DNA of 64,000 bases from Williamsia soli (GTDB taxonomy: Bacteria; Actinomycetota; Actinomycetes; Mycobacteriales; Mycobacteriaceae): positions 930,001-994,000 of the forward strand of contig NZ_JAFRDR010000001.1 of assembly GCF_017377795.1 (NCBI RefSeq), written 5' to 3'. Every line of letters begins with the position of its first letter. The first letter of the stretch is position 1. Both the position numbers and the translations under genes were made by a program. This document shows, in pieces, positions 26,965 through 35,512 of the stretch. The notes under the pieces are model-generated. The model worked only from the letters and a program-made list of their open reading frames with translations. It was not told the origin of the DNA and searched no databases.

Positions 26965-27465
26965 ATGTCGACAGATGCCATAGTCATCCTCAAAGAGGAC
27001 CACAAAGCAATCAAGAAGCTGTTCAAAGAGTTTCGCGATGCCGGTCCCGATGCAAAGAAGAAGAAGGCCGACACCGTCGCCAAGATCATCGAAGCGCTGA
27101 CGGTCCACACGTACATCGAGAACGAGGTCATGTACCCCGAAGTCCGCAAAGCGGTCCCGGACGTCGAAGACGACATCTTGGAATCGTACGAAGAGCATCA
27201 CGTCGCAGATCTGCTGGTCATGGAGCTCGTCACGATGACCCCCGACGATGAGCGGTTCGATGCCAAGACCTCCGTCCTCATCGAGAATGTGGAGCACCAC
27301 ATCGAAGAAGAGGAAGCCGAGTGGTTCCCGGAGGTGCGAAAGACTCTGGGACGCAAAGAACTCCAGCGCATCGGTGAACAGCTGCTCGAGTCGCGGGCCA
27401 AGGCGCCGCACTCGCCCGCCCAACCGTCCGCGTTGAAGAAGACGATCGACGCCGTCATCAAGTAG
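26965..27465 (+). CDS. Hemerythrin/HHE domain protein
   Basis: This 166-aa four-helix protein has the spaced His/Glu ligands of a di-iron hemerythrin: LKEDHKAIKKLF, LTVHTYIENEVMYPEV, YEEHHVADLL and VEHHIEEEEAEWFPEV. Such proteins bind O2 or NO, or sense redox state or iron, in the cytoplasm. The start ATG at 26965 follows a GGAGAG ribosome site. The C-terminal tail is Pro/Ala-rich and basic. The gene converges with the ASKHA-like gene at 27484. Confidence 0.92.
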   Translation: MSTDAIVILKEDHKAIKKLFKEFRDAGPDAKKKKADTVAKIIEALTVHTYIENEVMYPEVRKAVPDVEDDILESYEEHHVADLLVMELVTMTPDDERFDAKTSVLIENVEHHIEEEEAEWFPEVRKTLGRKELQRIGEQLLESRAKAPHSPAQPSALKKTIDAVIK

Positions 27466-27483
27466 GCCGGTCAGACCCGCCGA

Positions 27484-28731
27484 TCAGTTCGACGGTGCAA
27501 CATCGGGAACGCCGGCGTCCGCACCCTTGGACTCATCCGGTGATGCCGTCGGTGACTCGTCCGGTGATGCCGCCGGTGCACCCGTCGGTGTCTGGGTCGC
27601 AGGCGTGGTGGTTCGCGTCGGCGGCGTGTAGATCGGCGGCGGGGTGTACTTCGGCCGCGTCGATGTCTCCCGCTCTGTCGTGGCCGGAGGGCGCCCTGGG
27701 TTCGGGGTGTTCTGCCGCCGAGTTGTCGGGTCCGGGGTGACGGGCGCGGGTGGCGGTGACTCCGTGGTCGTGGCCGTGGAGTCTTCGGTGGTCTTCGGTG
27801 CGCTCGTGACCGTTTCCGAGGACCTCTGGCGGGCAGGCGGCGCCTGCGTGGCCCTACTGGTCGACGACGGCGGATCGGCGGCCGTGGACGTAGAGGTGAC
27901 CGGCAGGCTCGAATCGGAGAGTGTGGGTGCTCTTTTGTCGGGGTGCTGGGCCACGGCAACCGCGAGTCCGCCGGCGAGTAGCACCGTGGAGAGCCCTATG
28001 ACTGCGACTGCGAGACGGGAGGGTCTGGTCGTCGATGAGCTGCGGTGCGCAGGCATGGGCTGCTCGCTCCCGGCCACCAGCGCGGCCCCGAAGGCGACGG
28101 TGTACCGGCCACCGATTTCGCGGACCGGGAGCCCCGCCGCGCGGGATATCTCCTGGATGACGCCGTTGATCTCCGCACCTGCTCCGGCAGCGACGACGAC
28201 GTCGACGCCGAGGCCGACGACAGGTAAGGCAGCCATCGCGTCGGCCAGGGCGTCGGCGCCCGCCCGTTCGTATGCCGGTAAGTGTGCGCTCGGAGCCTGC
28301 GCGGTGTCGATGACGGTTGCAGATGTCGGGTCGATCAGCATCAGGGGTGCGGTGATCTCGGGTCGACCATGGTGATCGAAAAGCGCCACGACCAGGGGGT
28401 TGGCGCCGGGAAACTTCGACGACACCGCGGCAGTGACCGCCGGTGTCGAGGAGATGATGGTTGCGTGGGCGAGCCAGCCGGGGGCGTTGACCTGGCGGGC
28501 GCGATCGGTGAGCAAAATCTGGACTGCCGGGTCGGTGCACGCCACGGCGACGCGACTAGCTGAAAAGGGTGCGGACTCCACCAGGCGGTCGAGATGGTCG
28601 GGCAGGGTGGCGTCCACGGCAGGTAGTGCGACCCTGTTCCTGGCGACCACATCGTGGTGTGCGGCGTCGATGAGCAGGAGTGTGATCTCGGTGCCGGTGA
28701 TCGCTAGGCCCAGGGCGTGCCCTTGGCTCAT
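27484..28731 (-). CDS. ASKHA-like membrane protein with Pro/Thr-rich extracellular tail
   Basis: This 415-aa protein starts with an actin/Hsp70-like pattern (LGLAITGTEITLLLIDA, then VVAAGAGAEINGVIQEISRAAGLPV). A single membrane helix near residue 240 (LAVAVIGLSTVLLAGGLAVAVA) and a long Ser/Thr/Pro-rich tail follow. The arrangement matches mycobacterial proteins often filed as DUF7159: a cytoplasmic nucleotide-binding-like domain and an extracytoplasmic disordered tail. Function is unknown; an envelope role is plausible. Confidence 0.82.
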   Translation of the reverse strand: MSQGHALGLAITGTEITLLLIDAAHHDVVARNRVALPAVDATLPDHLDRLVESAPFSASRVAVACTDPAVQILLTDRARQVNAPGWLAHATIISSTPAVTAAVSSKFPGANPLVVALFDHHGRPEITAPLMLIDPTSATVIDTAQAPSAHLPAYERAGADALADAMAALPVVGLGVDVVVAAGAGAEINGVIQEISRAAGLPVREIGGRYTVAFGAALVAGSEQPMPAHRSSSTTRPSRLAVAVIGLSTVLLAGGLAVAVAQHPDKRAPTLSDSSLPVTSTSTAADPPSSTSRATQAPPARQRSSETVTSAPKTTEDSTATTTESPPPAPVTPDPTTRRQNTPNPGRPPATTERETSTRPKYTPPPIYTPPTRTTTPATQTPTGAPAASPDESPTASPDESKGADAGVPDVAPSN

Positions 28732-28795
28732 GCTTCACCACCTCCGCGATTATTGATCGTCTCTGTCATTTCTGAGACAGAGTTACTCTCTTGCG

Positions 28796-29352
28796 TTGTG
28801 TCTGAACGTAATTCGTGAGCATATGGCATGCGGATGGGTGGTGTCCGGTGTGAGCTGCGCAACGCGACAACAGGTCACTACCTCGGAGCCGGCCAGACGG
28901 TTCGACGTCAAGGTCGCCAGCCTGTACTCGCATCTCGAGAACACCCAGGAACTGAGGACGGGGATTGCGCCCCTGGAGTTGGACGAGCTCGCCGAGCGGG
29001 CGTCTGACGCGCTGGCCGGTCGGGCGGGTAGGGATGCGTTGATCGCCTTCGCCAACTCCTACCGTGCCTATGCTGGGAGCACCCCGGCCGATACGCGGCC
29101 ACCCAGTTCCGTCTCGATCCAGAGACCGCTGAAGGAAAGCTGACGCTGACCGTGATCAGGGACGAGCTCTCCCGCATCGTCGCCGAACGGGCCGGCGACG
29201 ACCGGAACCTCCACTACCTCGATGGACGAGACCTGTATGGCGAGAACAACTTCGCGGAACTCTCGTTGCCGGATCAACTGCATCCCGACGCGGCGACGCA
29301 CGAGCGGATCGGGCGACGTTTCGCGTCAGTTGCCGCGAACCTCAGACCGTAG
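28796..29352 (+). pseudogene. Composite relic: TetR-type regulator fused to SGNH hydrolase C-terminus
   Basis: From 28796 to about 29080 one frame reads as a TetR regulator with the WHG-type C-terminal domain (ARRFDVKVASLYSHLENTQEL, then RAGRDALIAFANSYRAYA). The match then shifts by one frame: from 29086 the text GRYAATQ continues the TetR pattern. It runs at once into the end of an SGNH/GDSL hydrolase (NLHYLDGRDLYG, SLPDQLHPDAATHERIGRRFA). So two genes were joined by a deletion and the front part is also frameshifted. The relic ends 11 bases inside the convergent monooxygenase gene. Confidence 0.75.
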
Positions 29353-30409
29353 CCACCGCTCGCTCGCGAGCAGGGACGAGCGGGAAGACCTGTTCGGCGA
29401 TGCGGGCGAGTTCCTCATGCGCCGGTGAGCACTGGATCAGTAGTAGGGTGACGCCGGCTTCCTGATAGGCGTTGATCTTCTCGGCGACCTGTTCGGGAGT
29501 GCCGACCAGGTCGGGACGCAGGCCCCGGGTCCCGACCGAGTACTCGCGCTTGGACACCTCGACGTCGAGCTCGGAGTTCGCGACGAACTCCTCGAACGAT
29601 GCGTAACCCGGCGAGTTCGGGTTGATGGTGGTGATGCGGTCGAGTTCGGCGCGCGCTTCCTTCTCGGTGTCGCGGACGATGATGAACGTCGACATCCCGA
29701 ACTCGGTCATGTCGCGCTGGTGGATTCGCTGCGATCGCAGGTTCATGTCGGCGATCTTCACGCGGGCTTCCTCCACGGTGCCGCCGTGCAGGACGTACGA
29801 GTCTGCAAACGTCGCGATCGACTCTCGTCCACTCTCGCTCTCGCCGCCGGCGAAGATCGGTGGGTGCTCGGCAGGCTTGGGGGACAGGATCGAATCCTGG
29901 ACAGTGAAATGTGCGCCGTCGTAGGTGAATGGAGTCTGTTCCCAGAGGCCACGCAGGATCTCGACGAATTCAGTTGCCTGTGTGTAGCGTTCGTCATGCC
30001 TGGTGAACTTGCCGCCGTACTGGCGAGCTTCTTCTTCCCACCATGCTGCGACGACGTTGAGCGAGAATCGAGCGGCGCCCTCGGCGGTCAGCCCGGCGAT
30101 GTCGGTGATGGTCGCCGACTCCTTCGCGGTGACCGCCGGCAGGTGGAAGCCTGGGCGCACAGCCGTCATCACCCGGAGCTGTTGCGTGACAGCGAGTATC
30201 GCGGTCGACAAGGACCATGCTTCGAGGCTGGGTGCCTCGACACCCTTGCGGTCGTTGAGGTACAGCTCGGGGACGAGAGTCGTGTGGTAGCCGAGTCGAT
30301 CGGCAAGAGTCGACAGGCTCTTGATGTAGTCCCAGGTCGCGGGCATACCTTCGTCGCCGACGTTGCGCAGGAATCCACCGTAGATGGGTGTCCAGTAACC
30401 GAAATCCAT
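29342..30409 (-). CDS. LLM flavin-dependent monooxygenase, sulfone/sulfonate type
   Basis: This 355-aa luciferase-like (LLM) protein resembles SsuD/SfnG enzymes, which use FMNH2 and O2 to cleave C-S bonds. It starts MDFGYWTPIYGGF; later segments are LRVMTAVRPGFHLPAVTAKESATITDIAG, RFSLNVVAAWWEEEARQYGG, HDERYTQATEFVEIL and PPIFAGGESESGR. It starts one base after the stop of the sulfhydrylase gene, so the two are coupled. That pairing (release sulfite or sulfide, then fix it) suggests scavenging of organic sulfur. The exact substrate cannot be read from the sequence. Confidence 0.88.
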   Translation of the reverse strand: MDFGYWTPIYGGFLRNVGDEGMPATWDYIKSLSTLADRLGYHTTLVPELYLNDRKGVEAPSLEAWSLSTAILAVTQQLRVMTAVRPGFHLPAVTAKESATITDIAGLTAEGAARFSLNVVAAWWEEEARQYGGKFTRHDERYTQATEFVEILRGLWEQTPFTYDGAHFTVQDSILSPKPAEHPPIFAGGESESGRESIATFADSYVLHGGTVEEARVKIADMNLRSQRIHQRDMTEFGMSTFIIVRDTEKEARAELDRITTINPNSPGYASFEEFVANSELDVEVSKREYSVGTRGLRPDLVGTPEQVAEKINAYQEAGVTLLLIQCSPAHEELARIAEQVFPLVPARERAVATV

Positions 30410-30410
30410 G

Positions 30411-31709
30411 TCAATCCTCCAAGAGTGCGTCGAGCGAGATACGTAGGTCCTCGACGAGGTCTGCGGTGGTCTCCAAGCCGATCGAGAGGCGAATCGTCAG
30501 GTAGCCGAAGCCGGCCTGCTCCAACTGTTCTTCGCTCAGGTGGCTGTGGGTGGTGGTGGCGGGGTGCACCACCAATGATCGGGCATCGCCGATGTTCGCG
30601 ACGATGGCGAACAGTTGCAGCGAATCGACGAACTTGCCCACCAGGGACTGGTCGACCTTCAGATCGAACGAGAAGACCGACCCCGGTCCCTTCGGCAGAT
30701 AGCGCTGGGCGGCAGAGTGCCACTGATTGCCCACGAGCCCCGGATAGTTCACGTGAGACACCGCCGGGTGTGCGTCGAGGAAATCGGCAATCGCCGTGGC
30801 CGAGCGCACCTGACGCTCGAGCCGCAGGTCGAGGGTTTCGAGCCCCTGCAACAGTTGGAAGGAGTTGAACGGCGACAGCGCGGGACCGAGGTCGTGGACG
30901 ACCTTCGTCTTCGCATACACCAGGTAGGCGCTGCGGTCGCGGCCGAACTCCTCCCACAGAACAATGTCGCCGACCCGTTTGTAGGGCTCGGTGAACTGCG
31001 GCCAGCGCTGCGGTTCGGCCCCATAGTCGAAGGTGCCGAGGTCGACGATCACGCCGCCAAGGGACGTGCCGTGTCCGCCGATGAACTTGGTGGCCGAGTA
31101 GACGACGATGTCGGCGCCGAAATCCTTGGGACGCTGCAGGTACGGCGTGGCGATCGTGTTGTCGACGATCAACGGGACCCCGGCGTCGTGCGCGGCGGCG
31201 GCCACTGCCTCGACGTCCAGCACGGAGGCAACGGGATTGCCGATGGTCTCTGCGAAGAACGCCCGCGTCTCGGGGCGCGTCGCCGATCGCCAGGCGTCCA
31301 GGTCGTCTTGATCGACGAGCGTGACCTCGATGCCGAAGTCGGCGAACGTGTCGGTCAGCAGGTCCACGGTGCCGCCGTACAACTGGCGGGCCGCCACGAT
31401 GTGCTGACCGTGCTTGACCAGTGTGAGCAGCGACACAGCGACCGCGGACTGTCCGGACCCGGTTGCCAGCGCGGCGACACCGCCGTCGAGCTCGGCCATC
31501 CGTTGTTCGAACACCGTCTGGGTGGGGTTGCCGGTCCGGCTGTACAGGTTGCCTTTTCGCCGCAGCGAGAAGATGTCCCGGGCCGTCTCGAAACTACCGA
31601 AGTCGTAGGCAACCGACTGGTAGATCGGTGGGACCGCGGTGTTCTGGGCAACTCCCGGTTGGTATCCGGCCCGCACCGCGCTGGTGGCGAAACCTGGGAT
31701 CTGGGACAT
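30411..31709 (-). CDS. metY: O-acetylhomoserine/O-acetylserine sulfhydrylase-type PLP enzyme
   Basis: This 432-aa protein belongs to the Cys/Met metabolism PLP family. It has LYSRTGNPTQTVFEQRMAEL, ATGSGQSAVAVSLLTL, VDNTIATPYLQRP, and the PLP Lys in VYSATKFIGGHGTSLGG. Length (about 430) and HPATTTHSHLS near the C-terminus fit O-acetylhomoserine sulfhydrylases, which make homocysteine from sulfide and O-acetylhomoserine. It is the first gene of the minus-strand unit. The symbol is tentative because paralogues of this family differ in acceptor. Confidence 0.9.
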   Translation of the reverse strand: MSQIPGFATSAVRAGYQPGVAQNTAVPPIYQSVAYDFGSFETARDIFSLRRKGNLYSRTGNPTQTVFEQRMAELDGGVAALATGSGQSAVAVSLLTLVKHGQHIVAARQLYGGTVDLLTDTFADFGIEVTLVDQDDLDAWRSATRPETRAFFAETIGNPVASVLDVEAVAAAAHDAGVPLIVDNTIATPYLQRPKDFGADIVVYSATKFIGGHGTSLGGVIVDLGTFDYGAEPQRWPQFTEPYKRVGDIVLWEEFGRDRSAYLVYAKTKVVHDLGPALSPFNSFQLLQGLETLDLRLERQVRSATAIADFLDAHPAVSHVNYPGLVGNQWHSAAQRYLPKGPGSVFSFDLKVDQSLVGKFVDSLQLFAIVANIGDARSLVVHPATTTHSHLSEEQLEQAGFGYLTIRLSIGLETTADLVEDLRISLDALLED

Positions 31710-31745
31710 CGAGAGGAGAGCCTTTCGTCAGACAAAAGCAGATTA

Positions 31746-31756
31746 TGTTCCGAACA
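31746..31756. promoter_or_regulatory. Operator-like palindrome TGTTCCGAACA
   Basis: A perfect 11-bp palindrome lies 37 bases upstream of the sulfhydrylase start. A close copy (TGTTTCGAAC) occurs before the monooxygenase gene at 34092, and TTGTTC words recur nearby. It could be the binding site of the MocR regulator encoded in the locus or of a sulfur regulator; this is inference. Confidence 0.5.
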
Positions 31757-31878
31757 AACACCATCGGAGAGTGCTTTGCACGACTTTTGTTCTGCGTGAG
31801 CTTTTGTCTTGTTCGCTGAGACCGCGTGAGTGACAGTGACCTCACAACCTGCGGCGACAACCTCGAGTAAGGACATCT

Positions 31879-32574
31879 GTGAGCATCGACTGGCTGGAAC
31901 CCGAAGCAACCGTGCGAGGCTCGGTGGTCGTCATCACCGGTCGCGGTGAGCACGCCGGGGTGTACGGCCGATTCGCGCGCAGGATCGCCGTCGACGGATA
32001 TCGGGTCACCGTGGTCGAGGGCGGCAGTGAGGCGGCGCTCGCTGCCATCGACGCCGCTGATGCCTCGTTGCCGGTGGTCGTCGTCGGTTCCGACACGGGA
32101 GCCTCGGAAGCGTTGACGGCAGCGGCGTCGCGGCCGGTGGTCACCGGTGTGGTGGCTGCCGGACTACTCGGCGACTCCGCAGCCGTCCCGGGTGTCGACT
32201 GGGACGGAGAGCTGGAGATCCGGTCTGCCTGTCCGGTGCATCGGGGAGTCCTGGACTCGGACGCGGTGGACCGGGGCGCCCTGGCAACCCCGGCAGCAGG
32301 GGTGACGGCAGAGGTGCTCTCCGCCACAACTGTTCCCACGTTGGTCGTGCATGGTTCGGCTGACGTCGTCAGTGCTGCCGACCAGGTGCGCCGGCTGGCG
32401 CAGGACCTCCCCGAGGGCCGGATCGTGATCGTCGACGACGGGCGGCACGACATCCTCAACGATGTCTCGCATCGGTCGGTGGCCGCGGAGATCGTGCAGT
32501 TCCTCGAACGTCTGCGGCTGCCGGGCGCGCCCGACATCATCACCCGCATCCCTGCGGGCGTGCTCACCGGATGA
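31879..32574 (+). CDS. Alpha/beta hydrolase-like protein
   Basis: This 231-aa protein has an alpha/beta hydrolase outline: VRGSVVVITGRGEHAGVYGRFARRIAVDGYRVTVVEGG at the front (SVVVITGRGEH), VVVVGSDTGASEAL where the nucleophile elbow belongs (a non-standard G-S-D-T-G), VPTLVVHGSADVV for the acid, and DGRHDILND for His. It starts at GTG 31879 after AAGGA. It overlaps the MocR gene by 4 bases. It may hydrolyse an ester or thioester in organosulfur use, or may be a poor enzyme. Confidence 0.8.
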   Translation: MSIDWLEPEATVRGSVVVITGRGEHAGVYGRFARRIAVDGYRVTVVEGGSEAALAAIDAADASLPVVVVGSDTGASEALTAAASRPVVTGVVAAGLLGDSAAVPGVDWDGELEIRSACPVHRGVLDSDAVDRGALATPAAGVTAEVLSATTVPTLVVHGSADVVSAADQVRRLAQDLPEGRIVIVDDGRHDILNDVSHRSVAAEIVQFLERLRLPGAPDIITRIPAGVLTG

Positions 32575-33944
32575 CAACCAAGACACCGGCGGCACCGGAG
32601 ACCGACACCATCGCCCCAGAGTGGCTCGGCGAGAGAATTGTTGGTCGCGACAACCTCGCCGACGCGGTCGCGGAGCTGATCAAGTCCGGAGAGATCGCGG
32701 TGGGGGATCGGCTGCCGACCGTGCGTTCGCTGGCCAAGTCGACGGAGTTGACCGTCGGCGCCATCGTCCACGCCTGGGGACAACTGCAGGATCAGGGGTT
32801 CGTCCAGACCCGACGGCGTGGCGGAACAGTGGTGCTGCCGCCTCGAGACAGCGTGCCCGAGAGGGGGATCGCGGACTGGCGCGGGGTCGATCTCGCCCAG
32901 AACGCGCCTGATCTGGCGTTGCAGCCGTCGCTGGCGGACGCTTTGTTGTCGAGTCTGGGGGCCGAGACCCTGAATGTTTTCGGCCGCGAGTTGATGACCA
33001 AGCGATTGCAGCAGGCGGTCGAGCGCAGCTGGCCGTTCGAGCCGCAGGCCTGGGCGACCGCCGGCGGTGGTACCGAGGCCCTGTTGCTCGCCGTCGAGGC
33101 CGCCGCGCCGCCCGGATCCACGATCGCAGTCGACGAACCGCTGGGTCCCGGTGTGCTGGACACGATTCGGGACCTCGGCCTCCATGCGATCGGCGTCGGT
33201 GCCGACGCCGACGGGCCATGCCCCGACGACCTCGAGGTGGCATTGGCTGCAGGTGCCGTGGCCTTTGTGTTTCAGCCCGGGGCCCCCTTTGCCGTCGACC
33301 ACGTGGTGACCGCGCAACGAACCGCGCACCTCGCGCGCGTTCTCGCCGCACATCCTGGGGTCTGGATCATCGAGGACGACTCGATCGGGCCACTCGAGTC
33401 CGCTGATCTCCCCTCGATGGGCAGTGCGTTGCCCGATCGTGTGGTGCGAATCCGCAGCTACTGCAAGGCGTATGGAATCGACGTTCGCACTTCGGTTCTG
33501 GGCGGATCCCGCGAGTTGATCGAGACGGCGATGCGGCTGCGAAGCCACGGTGTCGGATCGAACAGTCGCATATTGCAGGACACCCTCGCGTACCTGATCA
33601 AGAGCGAGGACGCCGAGCGCACAGTCCGGCTGGCACAGGAGCGCTACGCCGCCCGTCGCACCGCGCTGATCGAGGCGCTCGCCGCCCGGGACATCGATGC
33701 CCGCGCTGGTGCGCAGGGTCTCGTGGTGTGGGTCACAGTGTCCGATGAGACCGCTGCGCTCGTGGCCCTTGCCCGCCAGGGGATCTCGGTAGGCGCCGGT
33801 TCGCGTTCGTTCGTCGAGTCGGGTGGGCGCAACCTGCTGCGCATCTCGGCGACCCAATTACCCGATGACACAGAGGGAATCGGCCAGCTGGCTGATCTGG
33901 TTGCGGTAGCGGTGGTCGAGTCGGCACGAGAGTTCTTCGACTGA
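32571..33944 (+). CDS. MocR-type GntR regulator with aminotransferase domain
   Basis: This 457-aa protein has an N-terminal GntR winged helix (DAVAELIKSGEIAVGDRLPTVRSLAKSTELT, residues 28-75) and a class I aminotransferase-like domain with GGGTEALLLAV and the PLP Lys in RSYCKAYGIDVR. MocR proteins sense PLP and amino-acid-like ligands and control adjacent genes. The start ATG overlaps the hydrolase stop. Lying inside the organosulfur locus next to a PLP sulfhydrylase, it is the likely local regulator. Confidence 0.9.
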   Translation: MTTKTPAAPETDTIAPEWLGERIVGRDNLADAVAELIKSGEIAVGDRLPTVRSLAKSTELTVGAIVHAWGQLQDQGFVQTRRRGGTVVLPPRDSVPERGIADWRGVDLAQNAPDLALQPSLADALLSSLGAETLNVFGRELMTKRLQQAVERSWPFEPQAWATAGGGTEALLLAVEAAAPPGSTIAVDEPLGPGVLDTIRDLGLHAIGVGADADGPCPDDLEVALAAGAVAFVFQPGAPFAVDHVVTAQRTAHLARVLAAHPGVWIIEDDSIGPLESADLPSMGSALPDRVVRIRSYCKAYGIDVRTSVLGGSRELIETAMRLRSHGVGSNSRILQDTLAYLIKSEDAERTVRLAQERYAARRTALIEALAARDIDARAGAQGLVVWVTVSDETAALVALARQGISVGAGSRSFVESGGRNLLRISATQLPDDTEGIGQLADLVAVAVVESAREFFD

Positions 33945-33982
33945 CGAACTATGTTCTGTGGTCTTCGCGCAACAAACGAATA

Positions 33983-33992
33983 TGTTTCGAAC
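33983..33992. promoter_or_regulatory. Second operator-like copy, TGTTTCGAAC
   Basis: It lies in the 147-bp gap between the MocR gene and the monooxygenase gene, in the context ATATGTTTCGAACC. It matches the palindrome upstream of the sulfhydrylase at 9 of 10 positions. Further TTTGTTC and ACAAAC words surround it. Confidence 0.45.
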
Positions 33993-34091
33993 CGCAGAGA
34001 ATCTAACCCTCTTCGCGCCCGTGTTTGTTCCATACACTTCCACGCAATACGGGCAAACAAACTCCCGACGCGTTCACAAAGGAGCACTTCC

Positions 34092-35477
34092 ATGACCACC
34101 AAGCGGCAACTCAAGCTGGGGGCGGTTCTCACCCCGACCGGTGGCCCGGGTCATCCGTACACCTGGCTCGATCCGGAACTGCCCGGCGACGCCAGCGTCG
34201 ACATCGACTGGTATATCAAGTACGCGCGCATCGCCGAGGAGGCCAAGTTCGACCTGGTCTTCATCGTGGACAGCCAATTCATCACGCCGGACTCGCCGCC
34301 CCACTACCTCAATCGCCTCGAGCCGTTGACGCTGCTCTCGGCACTGGCCGTGGCCACCGAGAACATCGGCCTCGTCGGCACGCTGACCACCTCGTTCAAC
34401 CAGCCGTTCAACGTGGCCCGGCGCTTTGCGTCCCTCGACCTCATCAGCCGTGGCCGCGCGGGCTGGAACGTGGTCACCAGCGGTGATTCGGGAACTGCGG
34501 GCAACTACAGTCTTGACGAGCACTACGACTACGCCACCCGATATGGCAAGGCCAGTGAGCACGTCGAGGTCGTCAAGGCACTCTGGGATTCGTACGAGGA
34601 CGATGCCTTTCCGCGGAACAAGGAGACAAAAGAGTTCCTCGATTCGAGCAAGCTGCACACCCTGAACCATCGCGGCGAGTACTTCTCCGTCGTGGGACCG
34701 CTCAACATCGAGCGGTCGCAGCAGGGCCAGCCGGTGATCTTCCAGGCGGGCGATTCCGAGCAGGGTCGCGATCTCGGTGCGCAGATCGCCGATGGGATCT
34801 TCACGCACGCACCGAGTTTCGAGGCCGGGGCCGCGTTCTACGCAGACATCAAGAACCGGGCGGCGGCGCTGGGTCGTAATCCCGACGAGATCGTGATCCT
34901 GCCCGGTGTCGCGGTGACCGTCGGTGACACCGACGAGGATGCTCGTGAGATCGAACGTGCGACCCAGCTGGCGGACAACAACTTCGACAAGTCGCTCAAC
35001 GAGTTCGGTCGCCCGTTCGGCTGGCACGATTTCCGGCAATATGATCTGGATGCCCCGTTCCCCGTCGAGGCCCTCAAATCTGCCGAGAACAGCTTCTACA
35101 CGCAGGCCAAGAAGATCACCGAGCTCGCCGTCGAGCGGGGATTGACGTTGCGCCAGACGGTCGAGGCCCTCAGCTCACCCAGGCTCTCGCCTTTCACCGG
35201 GAGCGCCACAACCGTTGCCGATGAACTGCAGCGATGGCTCGACGGCCGCGCACTCGACGGCATCAACATCCACATCGGCCATCCCGCGCAGTTTCGCCGG
35301 TTCGTCGACGAGGTGTTGCCCATCCTGCGTGAACGCGGTGTGGTCCGAGAGGACTACGAGGGAACCACGTTGCGCGACAATCTCGGATTGCCGTTCGTCG
35401 AAAACCGCCACACCAGGGCGCAGCGCGACGGGGTGGCACTCGCGCCGCTGCCCGGCGCCCTGGCCTCCAGTATCTGA
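34092..35477 (+). CDS. NtaA/SnaA/DszA-family flavin monooxygenase
   Basis: This 461-aa LLM protein belongs to the NtaA/SnaA/DszA branch: YTWLDPELPGDASVDIDWYIKYARIAEEAKFD, PLTLLSALAVATENIGL, ARRFASLDLISRGRAGWNVVTS and GQPVIFQAGDSEQGRD. This branch oxidises nitrilotriacetate, dibenzothiophene sulfone and related compounds with FMNH2 from a separate reductase. No reductase gene is in view. The ATG at 34092 follows GGAG. It is the first gene ahead of a complete ABC importer and is about 40% like the second copy at 40671 by eye (rough impression only). Confidence 0.88.
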   Translation: MTTKRQLKLGAVLTPTGGPGHPYTWLDPELPGDASVDIDWYIKYARIAEEAKFDLVFIVDSQFITPDSPPHYLNRLEPLTLLSALAVATENIGLVGTLTTSFNQPFNVARRFASLDLISRGRAGWNVVTSGDSGTAGNYSLDEHYDYATRYGKASEHVEVVKALWDSYEDDAFPRNKETKEFLDSSKLHTLNHRGEYFSVVGPLNIERSQQGQPVIFQAGDSEQGRDLGAQIADGIFTHAPSFEAGAAFYADIKNRAAALGRNPDEIVILPGVAVTVGDTDEDAREIERATQLADNNFDKSLNEFGRPFGWHDFRQYDLDAPFPVEALKSAENSFYTQAKKITELAVERGLTLRQTVEALSSPRLSPFTGSATTVADELQRWLDGRALDGINIHIGHPAQFRRFVDEVLPILRERGVVREDYEGTTLRDNLGLPFVENRHTRAQRDGVALAPLPGALASSI

Positions 35478-35512
35478 CACACCCCCATCCATTTCCTTTT
35501 CAGGAGTTCTCA

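Noticed and set aside
31842-33857. 671-codon open frame on the minus strand
   Set aside because: It is antisense to the hydrolase and MocR genes, which have clear family motifs; the translation is Arg/Pro/Gly-rich without motifs. High GC makes such mirror frames common.
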